Below are positions 31,556 to 40,115 of a stretch of 64,000 nt of DNA, piece after piece; position 1 is the stretch's first letter; the number at the start of each line of letters is the position of its first letter. Location: contig JADZEI010000045.1 in assembly GCA_020850615.1 (NCBI GenBank), positions 1 to 64,000 on the forward strand, given 5' to 3'. The translations under genes and the position numbers were made by a program. Under the pieces are notes generated by a model. The model saw nothing but the letters and a program-made list of their open reading frames with translations, was not told the origin of the DNA and ran no database searches. The stretch comes from Dehalococcoidia bacterium. Lineage in GTDB: Bacteria > Chloroflexota > Dehalococcoidia > Tepidiformales > Tepidiformaceae.

Positions 31556-32223
31556 GCGGCAGCCGGGGCGGGGTTGAGCAGGCTCGCGGGGCAGTCCGGC
31601 GCGAGCGGGCAGCGCTCGCAGAGGGGGCGCCGCGCGGCGCAGAGCCGGCGGCCGTGCTTGATCAGCAGCATGTGGAACCGGTAGTAGTCCCCGGGCGGGA
31701 CGAGCGCCTCGAGGGCGTCGTGGGCCTGTTCGGGCGTGAGCGTGGCGGGGATGAGCGCGAGGCGCTTCGCGACCCGCTCCACGTGCGTATCGACCGGCAT
31801 GGCCGGGAGCCCCAGTGCGAAGAGCAGCACGCAGGCGGTGGTCTTTGGCCCGACGCCGGGGAGCGCGCGCAGCCAGGCGCGGGCCGCTTCGAGGTCCAGC
31901 GCGCGGAGGAACTCGAGGTCCCACGTGGGCGAGCGCTCCTGGACGGCGCGGAGGGCGGCCTGGATGCGCGGCGCCTTCTGCTGCGCGAGCCCGCCGTTCT
32001 GGATGGTCGCGACCAGCTCGTCGAGCGGGGCCTCGGCGACCGCCTGCCACGACGGGTAGCGGCGCATGAGCTGGACGAACGCGCGGCCGCTGTTCGTGTC
32101 GGCGGTGTTCTGCGAGAGGATGGTCAGGACGAGCTCGGCGACGGCGTCGCCGTGGGGCGTGTGGATGGGCATGCCGTAGAGCGCGGCCAGCCGGCCGATG
32201 ATGGCGTCCGGGGCGAGCGGCAT
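31360..32223 (-). CDS. nth: Endonuclease III-like DNA glycosylase/AP lyase
   Basis: 287 aa. The helix-hairpin-helix LPGVGPKTTACVL contains the catalytic-position Lys, and MPVDTHVERVA contains the catalytic Asp. The C-x6-C-x2-C-x5-C iron-sulfur ligands follow (CAARRPLCERCPLAPDC). It removes oxidised pyrimidines. After the cluster a tail of about 75 residues rich in Ser, Lys and Arg extends to the first stop, which lies 196 bases inside the opposing membrane-protein gene. Typical Nth proteins end soon after the cluster. The start overlaps the upstream flavoprotein gene by one base (TGATG). Confidence 0.9.
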   Translation of the reverse strand: MPLAPDAIIGRLAALYGMPIHTPHGDAVAELVLTILSQNTADTNSGRAFVQLMRRYPSWQAVAEAPLDELVATIQNGGLAQQKAPRIQAALRAVQERSPTWDLEFLRALDLEAARAWLRALPGVGPKTTACVLLFALGLPAMPVDTHVERVAKRLALIPATLTPEQAHDALEALVPPGDYYRFHMLLIKHGRRLCAARRPLCERCPLAPDCPASLLNPAPAAAQSSSKSSQSSKSSRTERERPPITGASTKASSSRGASRSASTRRPSSASTIADPASTRPKNDTTT

Positions 32224-33371
32224 CAGTCGCGCAGCATCCGGGCGGCGAGCCCGGGCAGGACGGGCACGCGGGCGGCTTCGCGGGCGTAGGTCGATTCGCC
32301 CTTCTGGACGGCGAAGAAGGCGTCCCAGAGCAGAGGGAAGCGGCGCGCGGCGAAGAGCCACGGGCGCGGCGCCCGGCGGAGCATCCCGTAGAACATGAAC
32401 GCGACGAGCCGGGCGGCGCGGAGCTCGGGCATGATCTCGCGGTCGATGTCGGCCTGGTAGCGGGCGAGGTCGCCGGAGGCGGCAGCTGCGCGGAGGACGT
32501 TGCGGGCGGCGATCCGGCCGGACTCGATCGCGTAGTAGATGCCCTCCTCGGTGAACTCGTCGGCGAGGCCGGCCGCGTCGCCGGCGAGGAGGATGTTCCC
32601 GGCGGCGATGGGCTCGCTGCCGCGTCGGAAGCGGATCTTGTGCCCGCGGGCGATGTCGACGGGCGCATCGCCGAGGCCGAGGGAGGCCACGAACCCGCGG
32701 ACGTAGTCCTTCATCCGGGGCGCCTGGTCGGGCGGGACGACGACGCCGAACGAGAGGCCCTCGGCCTTGGGGAAGAGCCAGGCATAGCCCCAGGGGCGGA
32801 AGCCGAGCTCGATCAGGGCGCGCGAGCGGTAGGCGCGAAGGGCGCGCGCGGGGGCGCGGACCTCCACCTCCCAGGCGGCGCATTCGGCGATGCCCGCACC
32901 CAGGCCCGCCATCCGCCCGACCGGCGAGTGCGCGCCATCGGCGCAGACGAGGAAGTCGCCGGTGGCTTCGAAGTCTTCGCCGCGGACCGTGACGCGGCCG
33001 TTGCGTTCGAGCGAGCGGATGGCCGTGCCGGGGCGGAACTCGGCGCCAGCGGTGCGGGCCTGTTCGAGGAGGAGCGCGTCGAAGCGGTCGCGCATGACCA
33101 TGTGGGCGAAGGGCGCCCCGGAATCGCGGACGAAGCGGCTGCCGCCGTCGTAGCTCACCTGGAGGCGGGAGACGGAGTCCTCGATGACAGAATCGATCGG
33201 GAAGGGGAGGAGGCGCTCGGTGCGGAGCGGAATGCCGCCGCCGCAGGCCTTGTAGCGCGGGAATTCGGCGCGGTCGACGAGGAGGACGCGGGCGCCGGCG
33301 GCGGCGAGCTCGCGCGCGGCGGTGCTACCGGCAGGGCCAGCTCCGACGACGACGGCATCGAATCGGGTCAC
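32223..33371 (-). CDS. FAD-dependent geranylgeranyl reductase-family oxidoreductase
   Basis: 382 aa. The FAD-binding motif VVVGAGPAGSTAARELA (residues 7-23), YKACGGGI and the second FAD motif ILLAGDAAGLADEFTEEGI, with a small-residue-rich C-terminal region, place it in the ChlP/BchP-type geranylgeranyl reductase family. These proteins saturate isoprenoid chains (lipids, quinones, chlorophyll side chain). No pigment genes are nearby, so membrane-lipid or quinone isoprenoids are more likely substrates. Translationally coupled to nth by a one-base overlap, although functions differ. Confidence 0.87.
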   Translation of the reverse strand: MTRFDAVVVGAGPAGSTAARELAAAGARVLLVDRAEFPRYKACGGGIPLRTERLLPFPIDSVIEDSVSRLQVSYDGGSRFVRDSGAPFAHMVMRDRFDALLLEQARTAGAEFRPGTAIRSLERNGRVTVRGEDFEATGDFLVCADGAHSPVGRMAGLGAGIAECAAWEVEVRAPARALRAYRSRALIELGFRPWGYAWLFPKAEGLSFGVVVPPDQAPRMKDYVRGFVASLGLGDAPVDIARGHKIRFRRGSEPIAAGNILLAGDAAGLADEFTEEGIYYAIESGRIAARNVLRAAAASGDLARYQADIDREIMPELRAARLVAFMFYGMLRRAPRPWLFAARRFPLLWDAFFAVQKGESTYAREAARVPVLPGLAARMLRD

Positions 33372-33413
33372 TCCCGCAGTGTAGCGCGGCGCCCCGGTGC
33401 GGGCAGTGCGCGG

Positions 33414-33533
33414 TCAGGCGGCGTGGCGGAAGGCGAAGGCGGCGAGGGCGATCATGGCCCAGGAGAGGAGGCCGCCGATGAGACCGAACGTGAGGCCGCG
33501 CGGGCCCGCGAGTGCGTCTTCCGTGATATCCAT
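33414..33533 (-). CDS. Small single-pass membrane protein (39 aa)
   Basis: Begins MDITEDALAGPRG and continues with one hydrophobic helix of about 22 residues ending in FRHAA. The composition is a convincing short membrane protein. The ribosome-binding site is weak (TCAGG). It sits 42 bases downstream of the flavoprotein gene's start, so it would need its own promoter. Function unknown. Confidence 0.5.
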   Translation of the reverse strand: MDITEDALAGPRGLTFGLIGGLLSWAMIALAAFAFRHAA

Positions 33534-33649
33534 GCCTGACAGGCTCGCACCGTGGGGAAGCGGTGCCAATGAGGGTATCGCCCGATCTGGTGACAGGTCC
33601 GTAGCGGCGCAGTGTCGCGACGCACGGGCGATGCGGCGAGAATGGGGGC

Positions 33650-34561
33650 GTGGGGAGCGCGGCCGGGTTCGATGGCACAACGTTGCGGGAATGGTACGCG
33701 CGGGAGGGGCGGCACGAGTTGCCCTGGCGGCTGACCCGCGACCCCTACGCGGTGCTCGTCTCCGAGGTGATGCTGCAGCAGACGCAGGTGGAGCGCGTGC
33801 TGCCGTACTACGAGCGGTGGATGGCGCGCTGGCCGGGCGTTGCCGCGCTGGCGGGCGAGGCGCTCGCGGAGGTGATCCGCGCGTGGGCCGGGCTGGGGTA
33901 CAACCGGCGGGCGGCCTATCTGCATCGCGCGGCCGTGGCGGCGAGCGAGCGGCACGGCGGGCGCATCCCGCTCGGCGTGGCGGAGCTCCGGGCGCTGCCG
34001 GGGGTGGGGCCGTATACCGCGGCTGCGGTCGCCTGCTTCGCCGGCGAGGCGGTGGTGCCCGTCGCGGATACGAATATCGCGCGGGTGCTTGCGCGGGCGG
34101 TGGTCGGGGTGGCGGCGAAGCACGACGCGAGTGCGGGTGTGGTCGAAGTGGCAGCGCGCGCGGTGCTCCCGGATGAGGGTGCGCGCGCCCACAACCTCGC
34201 GCTGATGGACCTCGGGGCGATGGCCTGCACGGCACGGGCGCCGCGGTGCGACGACTGCCCGCTGCGCGGAGGGTGCGCCTGGCGGCTCGCGGGGTACCCC
34301 GAGGGCGCGAGCGCGGCGCGGCCGTCGCCCCGGTTCGAGGACACCGCCCGGTTCGCGCGCGGGCGGATCGTCGACGCGCTGCGCGGGGCGCCGGCGCTGA
34401 CGGCGGGCGAGCTGGCGGCGCTGTTGCCGGCGCGCCACGCGGCCGAGCTCCCGCGCTACCTGTTCGCGCTTGCGAGCGATGGCCTGGTCGAGCAGACGGA
34501 CGGGCGCTGGGTGCTGGCGGGCGGTCAGGGGAGCAGCAGCATGGCGTCGCCGAAGCTGTAG
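33650..34561 (+). CDS. mutY: A/G-specific adenine glycosylase (MutY-like, short form)
   Basis: 303 aa from GTG. ELPWR, VSEVMLQQTQVERVLPYYERW, LPGVGPYTAAAV with the catalytic Asp in VADTNIARVLAR, and iron-sulfur ligands C-x6-C-x2-C-x5-C (CTARAPRCDDCPLRGGC) are all present. MutY removes adenine opposite 8-oxoguanine. The protein is shorter than standard MutY and lacks the NUDIX-like C-terminal domain; it ends in a small winged-helix-like segment instead. GAGAAT six bases before the start suggests a short leader. The 3' end overlaps queA by 37 bases, convergently. Confidence 0.9.
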   Translation: MGSAAGFDGTTLREWYAREGRHELPWRLTRDPYAVLVSEVMLQQTQVERVLPYYERWMARWPGVAALAGEALAEVIRAWAGLGYNRRAAYLHRAAVAASERHGGRIPLGVAELRALPGVGPYTAAAVACFAGEAVVPVADTNIARVLARAVVGVAAKHDASAGVVEVAARAVLPDEGARAHNLALMDLGAMACTARAPRCDDCPLRGGCAWRLAGYPEGASAARPSPRFEDTARFARGRIVDALRGAPALTAGELAALLPARHAAELPRYLFALASDGLVEQTDGRWVLAGGQGSSSMASPKL

Positions 34562-35544
34562 AAGTGGTACCGCTCGCGGACAGCGGTGCGATAAGCCTCG
34601 AGCACGAATTCGGTGCCGGCGAAGGCCGAGACGAGCATCAGCAGCGTCGAGCGCGGCAGGTGGAAGTTCGTGACCAGCACGTCGACGACGTGGAACGGCT
34701 CGCCGGGGAGGATCTTGAGGCGGGTCCACCCTTCGTAGGGCTCGACTTCGCCGCGTTCGCGGGCCACGTGCTCGAGCGTGCGGACGACGGTGGTACCGAC
34801 CGCGACCACGCGGCGGCCCTCGCGCTTCGCTGCGGCGATGGCGGCGGCGGTTTCGGCCGGGACGGTGACGTGCTCGGCGTGGAGGTCGTGGTCGCGCGGG
34901 TCGTCGACCGAAACGGGCTTGAACGTCCCGGGGCCGACTTCGAGCGTGACGGCGGCCAGCCCGATGCCGCAGGCGGCGAGGCGTTCGAACAGCTCGGGCG
35001 TGAAGTGGAGGCCGGCCGTGGGCGCGGCGGCACTGCGAGCATCGCGGCTGTAGACCGTCTGGTAGCGCTCGGGATCGCCTTCGTAGCCGTGGATGTACGG
35101 CGGCAGCGGCACCTGGCCGACGGACGCCGGGTCGAAGGCATGGGCGAACTCGAGCTCGACGACGCCCTCGTTGCGGGCGGTGCAGGTGGCCGGCAGAGCG
35201 CCCGATGTGGTGTCGAAGATGAACTGGCGGCCGGCGGCGGCCAGGCGGCCCGGCCGGAAGAGGACTTCCCAGCGCAGGTCGGTCAGCGGGCGGATGAGGA
35301 GGGCTTCGACGGCTCCGCCGGTATCGGCGCGGCGCCCGTAGAGGCGCGCGGCCATCACCCGGGTGTCATTGACGACGAGCAGATCGCCGGGGTCGAGCAG
35401 CTCCGGCAGGTCGCGGAAGGTGCGGTGTTCGACGCTGCGCGCGGCCCGGCGGAGGACCATCAGGCGGGCGGAATCGCGGGGCTCGGCCGGCTGCTGGGCG
35501 ATGAGCTCCTGGGGGAGGTCGAAGTCGAAGTCGGAGGTGCGCAC
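34525..35544 (-). CDS. queA: tRNA S-adenosylmethionine ribosyltransferase-isomerase QueA
   Basis: 339 aa, the normal length. FDFDLPQELIAQQPAEPRD, LLVVNDTRVMAARLYG, PLPPYIHGYEGDPERYQTVYS, AAPTAGLHFT and TNFHLPRSTLLMLVSAFAG are typical QueA segments. It forms epoxyqueuosine in tRNA from SAM and 7-aminomethyl-deazaguanine. Stand-alone here; the other queuosine genes are outside the window. Confidence 0.95.
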   Translation of the reverse strand: MRTSDFDFDLPQELIAQQPAEPRDSARLMVLRRAARSVEHRTFRDLPELLDPGDLLVVNDTRVMAARLYGRRADTGGAVEALLIRPLTDLRWEVLFRPGRLAAAGRQFIFDTTSGALPATCTARNEGVVELEFAHAFDPASVGQVPLPPYIHGYEGDPERYQTVYSRDARSAAAPTAGLHFTPELFERLAACGIGLAAVTLEVGPGTFKPVSVDDPRDHDLHAEHVTVPAETAAAIAAAKREGRRVVAVGTTVVRTLEHVARERGEVEPYEGWTRLKILPGEPFHVVDVLVTNFHLPRSTLLMLVSAFAGTEFVLEAYRTAVRERYHFYSFGDAMLLLP

Positions 35545-35599
35545 CGGGGAGTAAGGATCGCGGGCGGGTGGCGGGGCGTCCAGCGCCGGGCAAATTGTG

Positions 35600-35629
35600 T
35601 TGACATCGCCACGAAAAGGCGCCTAAAGT
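35600..35629 (+). promoter_or_regulatory. Sigma70-type promoter of the peptide ABC transporter genes
   Basis: TTGACA at the left end and TAAAGT at the right end, 18 bases apart, in an AT-enriched spacer. It is the best match to a vegetative promoter in the window. The binding-protein start codon lies about 95 bases downstream, giving an untranslated leader of about 90 bases. Confidence 0.7.
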
Positions 35630-35723
35630 ACCGCAATTTTGCAGGAGGATAATTGCTGAGTCGTTCATCGATTTTGTGAATCCATGCGTTAGCCAGAGAG
35701 TCGTCGTCCAAGGAGGGACAGGT

Positions 35724-37544
35724 ATGACGAACAACTACTGGACGAGGCGTCGCCGTGCGATGAGCCGGCGGGGCTTCCTGGCCACCGGGTCGGCTGCGAC
35801 GATTGGAGCCGCGAGCTTGGGGCTGGTGGGATGCGGAGGGGATGACGACGAGGAGGAGAGCTCGGGCGGCTCGACAAGCACCGGAGGCGAGGGTGTCCCG
35901 GATGGACACCAGAGTGTGGGATCGACGACGGAGGAACTCCGCCAGCAATTCCACTTTAGCAAGCTGAAGAACGTACCGGGCTCGGACGCGCCCAAGGCCG
36001 GCGGGAAGTTCACGTTCGCGGGCTTCGACCCCGGGAACTGGTCCCTGATCGAGCCGGGGGCATCGATCATGTCCAGCTTCGGGCCGCACCACTACAACGG
36101 GCTGGTGACGTTCCCGATCAGCGACCAAGACGATGCGCACAGGCTCGAACCCGAGGGCGACCTGGCAAAGGACTGGGAGCAGCCCGACGACCTGACCTAC
36201 ATCTTCAACCTGAACGAAGGCGTGAAGTGGCAGAACGTCGCGCCGGTGAACGGTCGCGCGCTCACGGCCGAGGACGTGGTCTACGGCTATCAACTCCTCA
36301 AGGACAAGTCGAAGTTCCAGGCGGCGACCTATCTCCAGGTGGCAAGCATCACGGCCCCCGATGACAAGCGGGTCGTGTTCAAGATGAAGGAGCCGGCCGC
36401 CTACCTGCTCAACAACATGATGGGCCCGACCCACGTGGTGGTGCCCAGGGAGCTCGCGGAGTCGGACAAGTTCAAGTCGACCGCCGTGGGCACCGGCCCG
36501 TTCATCCTCGAGAGCTGGGAGCCGGGCGGGACGTGGAAAGCGAAGAAGAACCCGGATTACTTCCGGAAGTGGCAGGGCCACCAGCTGCCGTTCCTCGATG
36601 AGGTCGAATCGCGGAACTTCACCGGCAAGGATGCCGCGCGCCTCGCGGCGTTCCGCGCGGGCGAGCTCGATACGCTCTGGGCACCGGAGGTCAACACGTT
36701 CAAGGACCTCCTGAAGGAGATGCCGGACCTGATCGGGCAGATTGTGACGCCGCCGCCGGGTGCGCAGAACTACATCAGCATGCACATCGAGAAGGCGCCG
36801 CTGAACGATGTGCGCGTGCGGCAGGCGCTCTCGCTTGCGATGGACCGGGAGGCGATCCACCAGGGCATCTTCAACGGGCTCTCGGGCCCCGGGTACTCGC
36901 AGGACTGGTCGTTCTTCAAGGACCAGTCGGGCAAGTTCCGGGAGTGGCCGTGGGAAGAGAAAGAGCTCGGTGACTTCCACCACCTGGACGTGGCGGAGGC
37001 GAAGAGGCTCTATGAAGCGGCGGGCTACTCCAGCAGCAATCCGCTCAAGATCAAGTACAACCACCAGTCGGTGGCGAGCGTCAGCCAGGACCTCCACCTG
37101 CTCATCCTGCAGCAGTGGAAGGAGAACCTTGGCGTCGAGGCGGAGTTCGTCGGGACCGAGACAGTTGGCTGGATCGGTTTGCACTACAGCCGCAACTACG
37201 AGCACGCGCTCGGGTCGTGGTACAGCGGGCCGGCATTCGACCCGGATGGCTACTCGTTCGAGGTCCTGCACTCCAAGTCTCCAGGCAACATCTACGGGGT
37301 GAACGACCCCGAGCTCGACAAGATCCTGGAAGCGCAGCGGAAGGAAATGGACTACACCAAGCGGGAAGAGCTGCTCACGCAGGCGATGCTCAAGGACCTG
37401 AACAGCTGCTACCGCATCTGGACGCGGAACGCGTACAAGTGCGCACTCCGAAAGCCCGCGTACCACAACGTGGTCGACACGATCCACGCGTGGGGCAACA
37501 TCGGTTGGGGCGCGAAGGGCGACGAAAAGGTCTGGACCGCCTGA
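35724..37544 (+). CDS. Peptide/oligopeptide ABC transporter substrate-binding lipoprotein
   Basis: 606 aa from an ATG preceded by AGGAGGGACAGG. The N-terminus has twin arginines (MSRRGFLATG) and a lipobox (LGLVGC), so it is probably a Tat-exported lipoprotein. The mature part is a family 5 extracellular solute-binding protein: YIFNLNEGVKWQNV, ALTAEDVVYGYQLL, GTGPFILESWEPGG and VRQALSLAMDREAI. Two permease genes follow. A GC-rich hairpin after the stop codon may let more binding protein be made than permease. The ligand is probably peptides or another oligomer. Confidence 0.93.
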   Translation: MTNNYWTRRRRAMSRRGFLATGSAATIGAASLGLVGCGGDDDEEESSGGSTSTGGEGVPDGHQSVGSTTEELRQQFHFSKLKNVPGSDAPKAGGKFTFAGFDPGNWSLIEPGASIMSSFGPHHYNGLVTFPISDQDDAHRLEPEGDLAKDWEQPDDLTYIFNLNEGVKWQNVAPVNGRALTAEDVVYGYQLLKDKSKFQAATYLQVASITAPDDKRVVFKMKEPAAYLLNNMMGPTHVVVPRELAESDKFKSTAVGTGPFILESWEPGGTWKAKKNPDYFRKWQGHQLPFLDEVESRNFTGKDAARLAAFRAGELDTLWAPEVNTFKDLLKEMPDLIGQIVTPPPGAQNYISMHIEKAPLNDVRVRQALSLAMDREAIHQGIFNGLSGPGYSQDWSFFKDQSGKFREWPWEEKELGDFHHLDVAEAKRLYEAAGYSSSNPLKIKYNHQSVASVSQDLHLLILQQWKENLGVEAEFVGTETVGWIGLHYSRNYEHALGSWYSGPAFDPDGYSFEVLHSKSPGNIYGVNDPELDKILEAQRKEMDYTKREELLTQAMLKDLNSCYRIWTRNAYKCALRKPAYHNVVDTIHAWGNIGWGAKGDEKVWTA

Positions 37545-37567
37545 GGCGGTGCATTCCCGTGACGGGG

Positions 37568-37594
37568 CGGGGGCCGGCACAACGCCGGCCCCCG
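37568..37594 (+). other. Intercistronic hairpin after the binding-protein gene
   Basis: Eleven-base perfect stem (CGGGGGCCGGC / GCCGGCCCCCG) with loop ACAAC and no T-tract. It lies between the binding protein and the first permease. In other transport operons such hairpins stabilise the upstream message or partly terminate transcription. Confidence 0.6.
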
Positions 37595-37655
37595 GGATCA
37601 CCATGACCGGTGGCGCCGGCGGCGGCGCCTACCGGGGGCGAGGTTCGGTTCCGCG

Positions 37656-38609
37656 ATGATGCAATACGTCGTTCGGCGGCTCCTCCTGGGAGTCGTGATC
37701 ATCTCGTTGGTCGCCCTGATTTCGTTCCTCATGATCCAGGCCGCGCCGGGCGACACGCTCCTCGCGCGGCTCGCCCAGGGCGGGCGCGTGACGCCGGCCG
37801 AGCTGGAGGAGAAGCGGGCGCAACTGGGCATCGATCGCCCGATCTTCGTCCAGTTCGGAGACTGGGTGGGAGGGCTCCTGCGCGGAGACCTCGGGAACAG
37901 CCTGATCTTCGAGGACCGGTCGGTCACCGGGAGAATCGTCGACACGCTTCCCAAGACGCTCGAGCTGGTGATCCTGTCGACCATCCTGTCGCTGCTGATC
38001 GCAATACCGATCGGGGTGCTCTCGGCAGTCAAGCAGGACGGTGTCTTCGACTTCTTCGGGAGGATGTTCGCGATCCTCGGTCTGGCGATACCGAACTTCT
38101 TCCTCGGTATCGTGGTCGTGGTCTACTTCGGCATCTGGTTCGGTATTTCGCCGCCAGCGACGCAACCGTCCATCTTCACGGACCCGTACGACAACCTGAA
38201 GGCGTACGTGCTGCCAAGCCTGGTCCTGGGCGTATCGATGAGCGCCGTGACGATGCGCATGACGCGGGCGACGGTGCTCGAGGTGCTGCGCCAGGACTTC
38301 GTGCGCACGGCGCGAGCCAAGGGGCTCAGGAGCCAGGCGGTACTGATACGCCATGTTCTGCGGAATTCGCTCGTCCCGATTGTCACCGTGCTGGGCAACC
38401 AATTTGCGTTTCTCATTGGCGGCACAGTGGTGGTCGAGCAGATCTTCGGCATTCGTGGTCTCGGAGACCTGATATTCACGTCGATCAATTCGCGCGACTA
38501 CACGCAGATCATGGGCAACACGTTGTTCGTTGGGACGGCGGTGGTGCTCGTGAACCTGCTGGTCGATGTTTCGTACGCCTGGATTGACCCCAGAATCCGG
38601 TACGCGTAA
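37656..38609 (+). CDS. ABC transporter permease (DppB/OppB family)
   Basis: 317 aa with about six membrane helices. MQYVVRRLLLGVVIISLVA at the N-terminus, the characteristic DTLLARLAQGG extracytoplasmic loop, and the inner-membrane EAA-type loop (DFVRTARAKGLRSQAVLIRHVLRNS) that contacts the ATPase. Forms a heterodimeric channel with the following permease. Confidence 0.94.
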   Translation: MMQYVVRRLLLGVVIISLVALISFLMIQAAPGDTLLARLAQGGRVTPAELEEKRAQLGIDRPIFVQFGDWVGGLLRGDLGNSLIFEDRSVTGRIVDTLPKTLELVILSTILSLLIAIPIGVLSAVKQDGVFDFFGRMFAILGLAIPNFFLGIVVVVYFGIWFGISPPATQPSIFTDPYDNLKAYVLPSLVLGVSMSAVTMRMTRATVLEVLRQDFVRTARAKGLRSQAVLIRHVLRNSLVPIVTVLGNQFAFLIGGTVVVEQIFGIRGLGDLIFTSINSRDYTQIMGNTLFVGTAVVLVNLLVDVSYAWIDPRIRYA

Positions 38610-38624
38610 GGGGAGGTCGAGGCG

Positions 38625-39563
38625 ATGGCAAAGGCAGCGGAGCTGGGAGTCCTCCCCACGTGGGAGGAGTATCGACGGCCAAATCCTGTGCTGACGGCAT
38701 TGGGACTGCTGCGGCAGAAGCCACTTGGACTGCTCGGGTTTGCCCTCCTGCTGGTGGTCGTGTTCTGCGCGGTGTTCGGGCCCGGTATCTCCATCGGCGG
38801 AACCGAGATACTCCCGGGATTCGACCGGTACGACCCGAACAGGGCGGACGTGCTGAACAAAGAGAAGTCGCCGACGATGGACCACATCTTCGGGACGGAC
38901 TCGCTGGGGCGCGATGTGTATTCGCGCATCATCCACGGCTCGCGGCCGTCGCTGCAGGTGGGCATCTACGCGACGCTGCTGGGTACGCTGGTGGGCACGG
39001 CGATCGGGCTGTTCACGGGCTACGTGGGCGGCTGGTGGGACATGATCATCCAGCGCCTCATGGACGGCGTGATGGCGATCCCGCCGCTGGTGCTGCTGCT
39101 GTCGCTCGTGTCGATCACGAGCCCGTCGCTGCGGAACATCGTCCTCATCCTGGTCGTGTTCATCGCGCCGTCGACATCGCGGGTGGTCCGGGGAGCTGTG
39201 CTCACCACGAAGGAGAGCCAGTTCATCGAGGCGGCGCGGGCGATGGGCTCGACGCCGCTGCGGGTGGCACTCCGGCACGTGCTGCCGAACCTGTTCGCGC
39301 CGATCATGGTGCTGGCGACGATTACGATCGGCGGCGCCATCCTCGTGGAGGCGTCACTCTCGTTCCTGGGGCTCGGCGTGCCGCCGCCGACGCCAACGTG
39401 GGGCTCGATGCTGAGCCGCGGGACGGGCGCGAGCTCGATTGAGCGGGCGCCCTGGATTGCGCTGGCTCCGGGTATCGCGATCACGGTGACGGTGGTGGGA
39501 TTCAACCTGGTCGGCGACGCGCTGCGCGACATCCTCGACCCGCGCCTCCGGAAGACGGGGTAG
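38625..39563 (+). CDS. ABC transporter permease (DppC/OppC family)
   Basis: 312 aa with about six membrane helices. It has FGTDSLGRDVYSRIIHGSRPSL near residues 85-110 and the EAA loop QFIEAARAMGSTPLRVALRHVLPN. It starts 15 bases after the first permease. No ATP-binding subunit gene (DppD/DppF) follows. The cluster ends at a hairpin, so the ATPases must be encoded elsewhere or shared with another transporter. Confidence 0.94.
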   Translation: MAKAAELGVLPTWEEYRRPNPVLTALGLLRQKPLGLLGFALLLVVVFCAVFGPGISIGGTEILPGFDRYDPNRADVLNKEKSPTMDHIFGTDSLGRDVYSRIIHGSRPSLQVGIYATLLGTLVGTAIGLFTGYVGGWWDMIIQRLMDGVMAIPPLVLLLSLVSITSPSLRNIVLILVVFIAPSTSRVVRGAVLTTKESQFIEAARAMGSTPLRVALRHVLPNLFAPIMVLATITIGGAILVEASLSFLGLGVPPPTPTWGSMLSRGTGASSIERAPWIALAPGIAITVTVVGFNLVGDALRDILDPRLRKTG

Positions 39564-39609
39564 CGCGCGGCGATTGAGCACCCCTCGCCCGTGGAGGGGG
39601 ATCGCCTGG

Positions 39610-39642
39610 ACTGCCCGCCATGGACACACCATGGCGGGCAGT
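39610..39642 (+). terminator. Terminator of the ABC transporter genes
   Basis: Thirteen-base perfect stem starting ACTGCCCGCCATG, with a seven-base loop, located about 45 bases after the second permease. There is only a weak T-rich tail. The position at the end of the operon supports termination. Confidence 0.65.
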
Positions 39643-39695
39643 TCGTTGCATCTTCAGGGCATGCGTTCTACGGTGGCGAAACCGGGAGGAAGGCC

Positions 39696-40115
39696 ATGAC
39701 CCATCGCAACGGATCGTCGTCGTCTTCGATGACGGAAGATCGGCTGGACGAGATCACGGCGACGCACGTGACCGTGGACCGCAGCGCGGTGCGGAACCTG
39801 AACGCGGACCTGGCGCAGCTCGAGAAGGCGGCCGTGGGGCGGCTCCGGGCCGGCGAGGCGAACGTGAACCAGGGCACCGTGGGCATCGCCGCGTTCGAGA
39901 CGGGCACGCTGCGGCAGAGCGCGGCGGGCGTGGTGGTCGCGAAATCGGTGGCGTGCGACGAAGTGCGGACGGCGGTGCTGGTCTCGCCGGTGGTGCGCGG
40001 CGACGTGCACACGTGGCTCGACCTGCGGACGGCCTTCGCTATCGGGCTGGGGATTGCGCTGGGGCGTGCGTTGCTTGCCGGCGCCCGTGCTTTGGGGCGG
40101 CGGGCGGCACGCTGA
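39696..40115 (+). CDS. Hypothetical protein with C-terminal membrane helix
   Basis: 139 aa from an ATG with GGGAGGAAGG upstream. A hydrophilic Ser-rich N-terminus is followed by a segment with regularly spaced Val/Ala strands (VNQGTVGIAAFETGTLRQSA, then SVACDEVRTAVLVSPVV), somewhat like short polymer-forming beta-repeats. A C-terminal hydrophobic helix (about 115-132) and Arg-rich end follow. Not assignable to a family. Its last 77 bases overlap the convergent rlmN gene. Confidence 0.65.
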   Translation: MTHRNGSSSSSMTEDRLDEITATHVTVDRSAVRNLNADLAQLEKAAVGRLRAGEANVNQGTVGIAAFETGTLRQSAAGVVVAKSVACDEVRTAVLVSPVVRGDVHTWLDLRTAFAIGLGIALGRALLAGARALGRRAAR

